The notes beneath the pieces were generated by a model, which did not search any database, was not told where the DNA came from, and saw nothing but the letters and a program-made list of their open reading frames with translations. From Certhia americana (taxonomy: Eukaryota > Chordata > Aves > Passeriformes > Certhiidae): a DNA stretch of 64,000 nucleotides. Below are positions 13,525-22,391 of this stretch, piece by piece. Made by a program: the position numbers and the translations under genes. The DNA lies in assembly GCA_018697195.1 (NCBI GenBank), contig CM031870.1:3399700-3463699 (forward strand), written 5' to 3'. How positions within the stretch are numbered: the first letter of the stretch is position 1; each line of letters starts with the position of its first letter.

Positions 13525-13667
13525 TGAAATGACACTTTTTAACAAAATAAAAAAATTCATCAGTATTAAAGCAAAGATTTTCTAACCCATTTAACAGCTA
13601 AAAAAACCCTTCTTCTCCTCCAGAAGAAAACTGCTTAAGCACTGCTCCCTCAGAGAAAAAGCTGTGT

Positions 13668-14393
13668 TCAGTAACAGTCAACTTCATTATCCTCTATGGT
13701 TCCCACAGCAGCAAGGATGTCCTGTAAGAGAGACTGAGGGCTTTCCTCCATATGGTCACTACTTTTATTTAGCTCATCATGCAGCTCCAGTAAGTCTATT
13801 GCACCCAAAGCTAACATCATACTCTCTGGATCTTGGAAATCCACCCCATCACCACCACCCATGGTGAAGTTTTGAGCCAGAGAACCCTGTCTTAGTGTCC
13901 TCTGTAACCAAGCAACGCCACGTCCTGCAGGTGAATCTTCAATCTCTTGTGGATTCTCCAAATTACTCATGGGGTAGAAATGAGCTCTCAAGCCAACCAG
14001 CACATCACAGGCTCTCTGGCCCACGGGTTTGTCACAGTCACACAAAGAGCCAAACAAAAACCCAAACAGCTTTGCTCGACAAAACACCCGCAGCAGCTCG
14101 TTCTGAGGGGTGGAACTTGTGACTGCAGAGGAGACAGGAGCATAGGGACACTGGGCAAGCTGGCAAATTGTCTGACTACAGAAAATTTCAACCAGCTCCA
14201 AACCACCAAGTCTGACTTCCCAGTCTAAATCATGCTCCACAGTCTGGATGACTCTAGAGACAAACTGCTCTGTATCTTCCAGCTGACCTGTGCAGCCTTC
14301 TCTCAGCCACTTGGTGAAGATGCTGATCACAGCCCTCCTAGGAAAGCCCTCTGAGTCTGTTGACAAGATTTCCTGAAGCTTTGCTACGATGCT
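13668..14393 (-). CDS. BRAT1: BRAT1 last exon with conserved C-terminal Cys-Tyr
   Basis: This large terminal exon encodes 241 residues plus the stop codon. It opens with a CTAG acceptor and codes for [20 protein letters not shown]. Near the end it has [18 protein letters not shown], and it finishes in acidic residues followed by D-C-Y-stop. The terminal Cys-Tyr is also present in human BRAT1, where it contributes to binding the INTS11 active site. Its retention here argues the gene is functional. Confidence 0.93.
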   Translation of the reverse strand, partial: SIVAKLQEILSTDSEGFPRRAVISIFTKWLREGCTGQLEDTEQFVSRVIQTVEHDLDWEVRLGGLELVEIFCSQTICQLAQCPYAPVSSAVTSSTPQNELLRVFCRAKLFGFLFGSLCDCDKPVGQRACDVLVGLRAHFYPMSNLENPQEIEDSPAGRGVAWLQRTLRQGSLAQNFTMGGGDGVDFQDPESMMLALGAIDLLELHDELNKSSDHMEESPQSLLQDILAAVGTIEDNEVDCY

Positions 14394-17300
14394 CTAGATG
14401 CAAAAAGGCAAAAGAGAAAGCACAGTGAGGGGAGGAAGACACAAAGAAAAATCTTGTCATTACTGGTTGGGAATCTGCCTGCAGGAGCAGATAACTTGTG
14501 AACAAAGTTATAAGCAGTACAGCAGTAACCTGATAGGTAATTCTGCTCATGCAGAAGAAGTTATCCTACCTCTTTGTTATATTGATTGCCTATGACAGGT
14601 GGCTCTGGAGCAAAGCAAGTAATGAGGGCCAGGTGTCCCACTGCAGTCACAGCGCTCGCTCGCACGTAGCTCTCTGGGTCCTCCAGCAGGTTTTCTGTGA
14701 GCCTCAGCACCTCTGAGGACAGGAGGCATTGCCTGAACTCCTTCTGGTCTGTAAACAAGACAGCAATCCAAAGAAGTGGGACTTTATTCCCTCCGAGCAT
14801 GAAGCTGTTTCCAATACAAACAGTCTTTTGCCTCACACAAGGATGGCCACTGCCTGCAGGGACAGCTGCCAGGGAGAGGAGCTGCTGCAGGGTGTTCTGT
14901 GTCAGGCTCCTCCTCTCCCAGCAGCTTTTAGTCAAGTCCTGACAGGAACTGGAACTTGGAAAATCGGACTTAGAATTGTTTTAGCAGCAAGAAAAAACTT
15001 TCTGCGGGCAAGTGGGGACATGGTTCCAGCCTCATCAAATTTATGTCTTTGCTTAAAGGAGGAAAAAATAGTCTTCCTTTCCTATGTTGTCAGGCATATG
15101 GCAGAGAAAACAAAAGTAACTGCAGCACTGAGAGGGGCTGCAGGGTGAAGTGCTAATGCAGCTGAGTGTCCTTTGTGACCTAGGGACAACAGCAGTTGAC
15201 AACATTCCCCTCCCTTCCAACACTGCAGAGCTACTGTAGGAAAATTAGCACTGCCTCAGTGCTACCTGCTGCAGAGCCTGAGATATCAGAAAAATAGAAA
15301 ATCAGTAATTAATTCCAGGCATATAGAGCAGATGTAGGCTTTTAGCCTCCTAAAGCCCAGCCTGCTGAAAGAAACCAGACTCCAGTGCAGAGCAAACTGA
15401 AAACCAGAAAGTATTATCTGCCATTAAGCACTGTCGCCTGCCTTGACAGACATGTCTCAACACCCCTCAGTTTAACTCACCAAAACTGCCATTAAGGCAG
15501 GTACAGCAATCTGAGTTCAACAGAAAAAGCAGGGTAAGTTTATTAATACTTTTGTCAGATTTTGGTCATGATTTAAGAGTAAAAATCTTGATGCTTCTTT
15601 CTTTCCTCAGCCCTCCAGTTACAGGTCAGAAGATGCTTCACCAGCCCAACTGACTTTCACAGCATTAAAAGAAATAGTCCTATTATAATAGTCCTCTAAT
15701 AGAAATAGAAATCTGAACTGGCAAATCTTTGCACCTACCTCTCAAGCACTTAGACATGGCAGTGAGGAACTCCAGGGAAGAATCTCTTACTTCCCAGCAA
15801 GGACTGCACAAACGTTTCTGCAGCACCACAAAAACATCTGTAAAAGGCAAGTGACAAACCTGAACAGATGTGAAAGGCAAAAAGTCTGACTGAAACACCC
15901 ACTGTACAACCTCTACATCATTTCATCTGATACAATCCCTTTCACTGTGTGCTTCTCCCAGAGTTCTGCAAAGGCCTCTTTGGGCAGCTAAACTTAAATT
16001 CAACATAATTGTAAACAAGTGAATCCAGTGCTTTGAGCAGGAAAAGTGGGCAGGAGCAGATTTCATGTGTGCCACTAGCTGCTGTTTGTCCCAGCTGGAA
16101 CTTGTTACCTTCCAAAATCTTCTCAGTTTGTTGCCACTGACTGTTGGAGGAGGACAGTTCCTGCAAGTGCACCAACCACTTGGATGTAGCTTGAAAGGTT
16201 TTCTTTAGAACCTGAAGCAATGTAAAGCAAACAGACTTTACTATAGGAGGAGGCAGTGTTGCCTTTATGCTTTTAAAGGTAAAATTCATTTTAGCCTCAA
16301 ACTTACAGAGAAATTCTCAGAGTAAACAAATGCATATGCCTCCTTACTAAGAAGCCAGCCACAAATACATGGTGCTTAAATACAATTTCTAACAAACACC
16401 TAGAAAATCCCTGTGTTCAGCTTAGTATTACAAAGTTCTAGTATCTCCAGCTTTGGATTTGCAGCTGCCTTCGGAGTCATTCAAACAAAACAAAGCAAAA
16501 AACCAAATCTCTTTAATAAAAAGAATACAATACTTCATGACCATGTCGAGTATTTCAGTGCTACTCTTAGACATGATGGTTCCTGTCTTCTCAAGAACTC
16601 TCAATGCACTGCCCAGTTACTGGCTCATTACAGTTCTTAGCTATTTTCTGCAAGCCACTCAGGACAAGAAAAGTGTCCTACATATTCTAATACAAAGTGT
16701 GCTAAGAAACAACTACAGTCAGACCCTTTCTCAGAATTACACCCCACTGGGGCAAACTAATAGATTTGGATCTCTCCCTACTTCTGTACTCACAGTAGGG
16801 TTGGTGTTTGGACTCTGCAAATACGCCAGAAGGACATCAAATAGACTTCCTAAGAGTGTGTCACAGTCTGAAACAGAGAAAACAGATCCAAAAGACCAAT
16901 ACTGAGAGATGGAGCAGTCAAATCACTGCTGAAATACAGAAACACACATAATTGTAAAATTGTTTTGGATAAGAAAGCAAAGATGAACTTACCTTTTTTC
17001 TCTGAGAGTGCTGCAAGGACATCAAGAGCTGACTTTTGCACTTTGAAGCAATTGATCAAATTCCTGCTTATTGTGCTTCCCAGAGGAGAAGCTGGGCTCA
17101 GAAAGCCATTGCAGAATTGTAATATTGTCATGAGAGAGCGCAGCAAAGACACACAGGGTAAATCCACTCTTAAATGTTTCTAATGGGAGAGAAAGAAAAG
17201 AGTTTCCAGCAACAGTCTCAAGTAGTGAACAGTTTTAGGTCAGAAGGCAGCAAAAAATTGCAACTTCTAGTGGGTTCTTAAGGTACCACAATGTCAATAA

Positions 17301-20300
17301 CTACAAATAAATTATCTTCCTCTCTTCCAAGAACTATTGCACAGATGGAAGGAGATTCTTCTCACTGCTTGGGAAAGCAGTTTTCAATTTGTGTTTCTTC
17401 TCAGGATCAATAATTGCAATACAAGTAAGGTACAGTAACAAAGCTCATCAAGACAAATTTAAAACTTAAGTGCAGTTCCTCTTTAAGAGTCTCTGTGTCC
17501 CTCTGTTTTCCTATTTAGAGCCTACTGTGCTAAATTTCCTTAAACTATGGAAACCCTCACTGCCAACTCCTCTCCACATTCTCTTGTGCTCTTTACTGCA
17601 AAAGTTTGCAACCATCTTAACACTGTCTTTCAAGGACCAGTTTGATTCCCAGGCTCTTTCTTTTCCCTCTCTGAATGTTACCAGAGACAGCAGCTTCTCC
17701 AGGTGAGCGAGGGTCTGACACAGGAGACCAGCACAAGATGTCTTGGAGGACAGAAGACTTTCAACAGCAACAGGATCACTGACAGACTCATCCAGCAAAC
17801 CTAAAGGACCAAAGAAGAGAAGAGCTCAGGTTGTCAATAAATAGAAAAGAATGTGATTTTTAAAGTTAACCAAGATATTCAGGTGACGTAGTATGAATAT
17901 CCCTTCAAATGCAACTGGCAGTAGGATTTATCACAAACACTGCTACTGTCTTTGACCTCTCCTACTCTTCTTCCTCCAGTTTTGTCTTTATCAGGCACTT
18001 AAAATACTGGCAAGCAGACTGGCCTCTAACTTTTCTGTCCCAACTGTACCTGCACATTCCAGAGGCTGGGAGGCTGCTCTCAAAATACAGTCCATTGGCT
18101 GAAGCAGAACAGTCAGTGCCTGAATCCTGACATCTTGTGGGCTTCAAGGAGGAAACAGCAGTTACCAACACAAGTAAACTTCAATTCCTTCATAAATACC
18201 TGTCCCCAAATGCTGAGCAGGATAATGATTTTCATGCAGGCTTGTAAACAAGCCAGCAATGACAGGAGCAACAAAAGCATTATCACAATCTGAGCCTTCT
18301 GCCAAGGTCCCCTTGCTAACTGAAAGCAGAGGAGAAATGGCTCTGGAATTTAGAAGCAGCTTTATCAAGCTAGGCAGAGAGTGGGATCCTGTGTAAGGAG
18401 GCTGGGAGAGAGGCATATCTTGTCAACTGAAGTGTGTCCTTCTGTCTTAGAACAAGAGTGTTACTTAGCCTGTAAATCAGTCTAAGTAACTATATTAATT
18501 TGATGATTTCCTGCTGCTTTTTCACTACCTAAAGGGGAATTATGGAGCAGAAACACCAGCAGAGTACAGAAATTTCATTGTATTAAGTCCTACCATTTGC
18601 AGAGCTTCAAAAGTCCCACTGCCAGAGGACCTGCTTGTACTGGGGTTAAGTGTTCCAGAGCAGAAGTTACCAACGCCCAAAAGCTGCCTTCAGTGCTACA
18701 AAACACAGGGGACCTGGAAAGAGAGAAGTGTAAGTGTAACCTAACCCATGGTGGCAAACAGGTCTATTTCAGCACTGGCTCCAAGGTTCCAGAAGATCAT
18801 TACCGTGCCACGTTAAGCAAAAGATTCGCCAGCACAGGCTGTGCTTGAACAGTCTCCTCCAGCAGAAAGGATTCTATTTGCTTTGCTATGTCTAACCAGA
18901 GAACTTCAGTCCATGCAGCATAACAACTGCCAAAACAACTGCCAAACAAACTGCTCAACAGCTTCAGTGACTGCTCAATGTGAGAGGCAGAGCCAGACTG
19001 AAGTGACTCTTCTATGTGCTTTACAATCATCTGGGCACACGCTGGCCAGTCACAGTCCTTTGTGCTGAGAGCTTTTGTTGTTTCAGACTCTAGGGAGAAG
19101 GTGAGCATGTGCACCAGGAGCTGGCTGGCAGCTGAAGCCACAAACAGGCTGGGATCCCCTTGCAGAGTGAAGATCACTTCCATGCTTCCTGTGGGAAAAC
19201 AAAGTGAAATCACTGGAGGAAAAACCAACCATTTATTACTCAAATTCAGGTACCACACAGCTTTAAATGGTGGTGGTGGGGTTTTCTTATACTTTATTTT
19301 GTAATCTCTACTGAAAGCCAGTCCTTAGGAACAAACAAACAGAAGAAGAAAATTGTTTTCAGATCGTCAAGGATTTAATAACTTGGGATCAGACTTCAAT
19401 ATAACATCAGCAACATTAGGAGAATTGACAGCACACTCAGTGTGTATTTATGAACAGAGCCTGTACCATCTCTGGACATAACCAGTAGGAAAAACATGAA
19501 CAGCAATATTAATACCACTTTTCCATCACATGGACAGCAGCATGTGCTGCACTTTAATACCAATCCAGTCTTTTAGGCCCCTCTGTACATGGGATCTAAA
19601 GTTGTTGTTAACAGCAGAATTTACACACCTGCATAACAACAACATGATTGCAAATCCATGCAAGCACAAAGTGATGACTGAGCCTCTGCTTTTCTGCACT
19701 AAAATCATGCTGAAATGTACCATTTAGTAGGAGTTACAATTGAGAATACAGATAGCCCTTAATTTTTTAAGAGCAATTTTAAAAGATTCTTTCCCCTCTA
19801 AAATGAGTAGCACCTTCAGTGTTTGGAGAAAAAAAAAAAAAGCATACCTAACTTAACAAAAGTTAACTTAATGCTTAGCTAACTTAACCAACATCTTTCA
19901 ACAACTCTGGTGTTTTGACAAATGGCTTACTTTACTCTTAAATAAACGAAAACTCCCATCTTGCTCATTTGACATCTGAATAACAGAGTGGAATGGCAGG
20001 GACACAGCAGATCTGGGGAGATGCCAGCCCCAGCAGCACTCACCTGTGGAGCAGAGGAAGTGCAGGGCAGGCTGGTGATGCACCATGCTGTGCACACCTT
20101 TCACCCAGGCGCTGCGCACCGACGCGTCCTCCCACGCTGCGCTGCCCCGGGGCCCCTCCTGGCCAAAGAGCCTCCCCAGCAGCTTCTCCTGCTGAGGTAG
20201 GGCAGAACACAGAGTAAACAGCGAGCAAAGGGGCTGCTCTGTCCGAGCCAAGGCTATCAGGACTGTAGTAAAACCTCCTCTTGCTAGAAGTATCACTAAA

Positions 20301-21512
20301 ATGGGCAATTTTCAGAATCTCACGCTTAAACGCAACATATGGACAAACTAGAGTGTTCAAAACCCAAACTGCTTTGTTTTCAGGTGCTAAGGGACAGCTT
20401 ATGTGTATCAATTCCATCAGACTGCTTTATACACCTGTACATCTCTTCCCTGAATGAAGCTTTTTGAGTTTTGTACCAAAACGCATCCTGTTGCAGAAAG
20501 CATGGCTTTAAAAAGCTCCCTCGTTTTTGCAGAGAATCAAAAATTTCCTGTCAACCTACTACAGAGGGAGAATGATATTTATTAGTGCAGTTTAAATCAA
20601 CAGGATCTGTCCTGGGATACACTATTGTACAGTGACTGCTGGGAAGCAGTGCTACCCCTTAAACTCTTTTGAACAAAAAATGGGAAGCACTACACACCAG
20701 CATCCACAGTCCTACTGTGGTGAGACAGAAATGAGAAGCAGCTTTACGTGAGAATTGAACAGCAATTGTAGGTCTTTGTTGTCGTATCACTTTTGCTGAG
20801 CTGTTCCATGTAAGCCATGAATTTACTAAGCAGAATATGCACATTTTCAGGGAGATCCATACAGAAAGAGGAGACAGACACACAGCAGCAGGTACCTGGG
20901 TGGCTGACTCACCTGCAGGTGCTGGAAGCGGCTTTCGGAAGAGGCAAGGATCCCAGCTAACTGCAGGGTGAAGGACAGGATGCTGGGGCTGGGATCTGGT
21001 AGGGCCAGCACGGAGGTGAGGAGCTCTGTCAGACATGGGTTGTCCTGCACCAGCTCCACGGTCTGATCTGTCCAGGAGAGGCCAGAAAACAGCAGGTCAC
21101 TGCCAGGACCGTCCTGTCTCATTAAAGCGGTTCCCTGAGCTGAGCTGAGCTGAGGTAAGCCCTGCCAGCTGTTAGAACGGATGAATTCGGGCTCACTCTC
21201 AGCATTTTCAGGTGTCACAGCACCTGAGGTAGTTGTGGAGACATTCAGCTCCCGCCTGGACACCTGTTCCCATGTCACCTGCCCTAGGTTGCACTGGATG
21301 ATCTCCAGCGGTCCCTTCCAACCCGAACTATTCTGCGATTCCGTGATGGACCTCCGTTCCCCTCGGAGCAGCCCCCGGCACTCACCGAACCACGTCAGGC
21401 TGCGGAACCAGTCCAGCAGCTTCTCCAGGCAGGTGTCGTCGAGGCCGGGCTGCCGCGGGTCGGCCAGCGCGGCGCAGACACCGGGCAGCAGCGCGGCGCA
21501 CTCGCGGGTCAT
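13668..21512 (-). CDS. BRAT1: BRAT1, BRCA1-associated ATM activator 1 (complete, 13 coding exons)
   Basis: BRAT1 is a HEAT-repeat nuclear protein tied to ATM/BRCA1 damage signalling and to the INTS9-INTS11 endonuclease module of Integrator. Coding exons, in transcript order: 21386-21512, 20913-21067, 20044-20191, 18804-19188, 18594-18713, 18050-18141, 17682-17800, 16993-17179, 16794-16867, 16109-16211, 15739-15837, 14570-14748, 13668-14393. All introns read GT-AG and the phases join to 837 codons; human BRAT1 is about 821. Hallmarks shared with the family are ADPRQP and [12 protein letters not shown] (exon 1), [19 protein letters not shown] (exon 4), [18 protein letters not shown] (exon 7), [20 protein letters not shown] (exon 11), [13 protein letters not shown] (exon 12) and [10 protein letters not shown] (exon 13). 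The start at 21512 was chosen because it aligns with the human N-terminus; an in-frame ATG at 21563 would add 17 residues. The gene is divergent from IQCE. Individual exon ends may be off by a base or two. Confidence 0.96.
14394..18593 (-). other. BRAT1: BRAT1 introns 5-12
   Basis: Introns between exons 5 and 13 range from about 70 bases to roughly 0.9 kb and account for most of the interval; coding exons within it are listed in the BRAT1 entry. I saw no nested genes or recognisable transposons. Intron 5 (18142-18593) carries a repeat of about 77 bp (18334-18410) that recurs in IQCE. Confidence 0.7.
18334..18410. repeat. Intronic dispersed repeat, copy A (BRAT1 intron 5)
   Basis: The segment starting GAAATGGCTCTGGAATTTAG matches 24471-24551 in IQCE intron 2 in the same plus-strand orientation, with a handful of substitutions and one 4-base gap. 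It is not a CR1 3' end that I recognise. Two related copies 6 kb apart suggest an unclassified interspersed repeat or a local duplication. Confidence 0.75.
19189..20043 (-). other. BRAT1: BRAT1 intron 3
   Basis: About 855 bases separate exons 3 and 4. The interval is AT-rich, with a poly-A run near 19830 and short direct repeats of an ACTTAAC motif at 19855-19890. No exon or classified repeat was seen. Confidence 0.7.
20192..20912 (-). other. BRAT1: BRAT1 intron 2
   Basis: About 720 bases lie between exons 2 and 3. Open frames crossing it are short and show no similarity to BRAT1. Nothing further is recognised. Confidence 0.7.
21256..21347 (+). mobile_element. CR1 LINE 3'-end fragment in BRAT1 intron 1
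   Basis: The tail reads GGATGATCTCCAGCGGTCCC then TTCCAACCCGAACTATTCTG, the hallmark 3' end of avian CR1 retroposons, ending with a degenerate ATTCTGTGA-type repeat. Upstream CACCTGTTCCCATGTCACCT also fits CR1, with an internal deletion. It ends about 38 bases from the BRAT1 exon 1 splice donor. Confidence 0.88.
21386..21512 (-). CDS. BRAT1: BRAT1 first coding exon
   Basis: This exon encodes about 42 residues starting [20 protein letters not shown] and ends in a CG|GTGAGT donor. An upstream in-frame ATG at 21563 begins MCDPQSRF and would add an arginine-rich 17-residue extension. The downstream ATG fits the human protein best. The exon sits in a CpG island just inside the GGGACA array. Confidence 0.9.
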
Positions 21513-21564
21513 GGCGAAACGGCGGCGGGCCCGGGCCACGAACCGGGATTGGGGGTCGCACATG

Positions 21565-21875
21565 GCCGGGGGCACTGGGACAGATCCTGGGAGAGATCCC
21601 GGGACAGACCCCGGGACAGACACGGGACAGATCCTGGGACAGACCCGGGACAGACCCCGGGACAGACACGGGACAGACCCGGGACAGACCCGGGACAGAC
21701 CCGGGACAGACACGGGACAGACCCCGGGACAGATCCTGGGACAGACCCGGGACAGACACGGGACAGACCCCGGGACAGATCCCGGGACAAACCCGGGACA
21801 GATCCCGGGACAGACACGGGACAGACCCCGGGACAGACCCGGGACAGACCCGGGACAGACACGGGAACGGCCCCG
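21565..21875. repeat. GGGACAGACCC minisatellite in BRAT1/IQCE promoter
   Basis: About 25 head-to-tail units of 11-12 bases read GGGACAGACCC, GGGACAGACCCC, GGGACAGACAC or GGGACAGATCC(T/C). Nearly every unit junction makes a CCCGGG or ACACGGG, so the array carries about one CpG per unit. It begins two bases upstream of the alternative BRAT1 ATG at 21563 and occupies the BRAT1 5' flank or 5' UTR. Lack of unique spacers excludes a CRISPR array. Confidence 0.95.
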
Positions 21876-22170
21876 GCCGCACCGCGAGTGTCGCAAAGGG
21901 GGCGTGGCCAGTCCAGCAGGGGGCGTGGCCAGGGGCGCTCCAGCGGCAGGCGGTGGGTGCGGAGCGCTTCCCACGGTGTGCAGGATGGGGATGCGCCCTG
22001 CGCGGGTTTGTCCCGGCGCTCTCGGGTAGAATCTCCCGGCCCGGCAGTGGAGCGGATCCCTCGCAGGGGCCGCTCCGCCGCCCGCCGGGTTCTCGCTGCC
22101 TGCGGCGCCGCTTGGTGTCACTCGCGCTCCGCGGCCAGGCCGAGCCCCTCCGCGGGGGCGCCGCGGCTCA

Positions 22171-22180
22171 GCGCATGCGC
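22171..22180. promoter_or_regulatory. NRF1 site GCGCATGCGC
   Basis: A perfect 10-base palindrome matching the NRF1 consensus lies between the two divergent start codons, about 170 bases upstream of the IQCE ATG. Confidence 0.75.
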
Positions 22181-22215
22181 TATCACCCCGCGCCACAGGG
22201 CGGCGCTGCGCGGCG

Positions 22216-22229
22216 GTTGCTATGGTTAC
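22216..22229. promoter_or_regulatory. IQCE: X-box-like RFX site GTTGCTATGGTTAC
   Basis: The sequence fits the RFX X-box plan of two half sites around AT (GTNRCC/N-AT-RRNAAC), with one mismatch in the right half (GGTTAC in place of GGNAAC). RFX factors drive ciliary genes, and IQCE is a ciliary-base protein, so the site fits the gene. An ATG inside it would start a short upstream ORF ending at 22325. Confidence 0.55.
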
Positions 22230-22234
22230 CGCGA

Positions 22235-22244
22235 CCCGGAAGTG
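22235..22244 (+). promoter_or_regulatory. ETS-family site CCCGGAAGTG
   Basis: This is a strong match to the ETS/GABPA consensus CCGGAAGTG, close to the probable IQCE transcription start. Such sites are common at CpG-island divergent promoters. Confidence 0.65.
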
Positions 22245-22349
22245 CCGCCGGGGGGCCATGGCCGCCCCCAGGCCCGAGCCGGCAGCCGCGGCCCGAGGGG
22301 TTCCCCGTGGCCCCGCCGCCCCGTGAGGCCTTCCCGCCGCTCTCCCACC

Positions 22350-22391
22350 ATGGCCCGGGGGGCCGGCGAGGCGGCCGCGGAGGGCGAGCTG
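22350..22391 (+). CDS. IQCE: IQCE first coding exon
   Basis: The ATG sits in ACCATGG context and encodes MARGAGEAAAEGEL before a CTG|GTAAGG donor in phase 0. The ATG at 22258 is out of frame with exon 2 and terminates at 22325, so it is an upstream ORF and not the start. The N-terminus differs from human, but exon 2 (GDDSLS) rejoins the family alignment. Confidence 0.82.

Noticed and set aside
18162..18416. Minus-strand open frame between BRAT1 exons 5 and 6, considered as an exon
   Set aside because: Its residues do not match BRAT1. Exon 6 at 18050-18141 joins exon 5 in phase with the expected [15 protein letters not shown] sequence, and this frame overlaps the dispersed repeat.
22258..22325. 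ATG at 22258 as the IQCE start codon
   Set aside because: Its frame stops at 22325 and is out of frame with exon 2; the ATG at 22350 joins exon 2 in phase.
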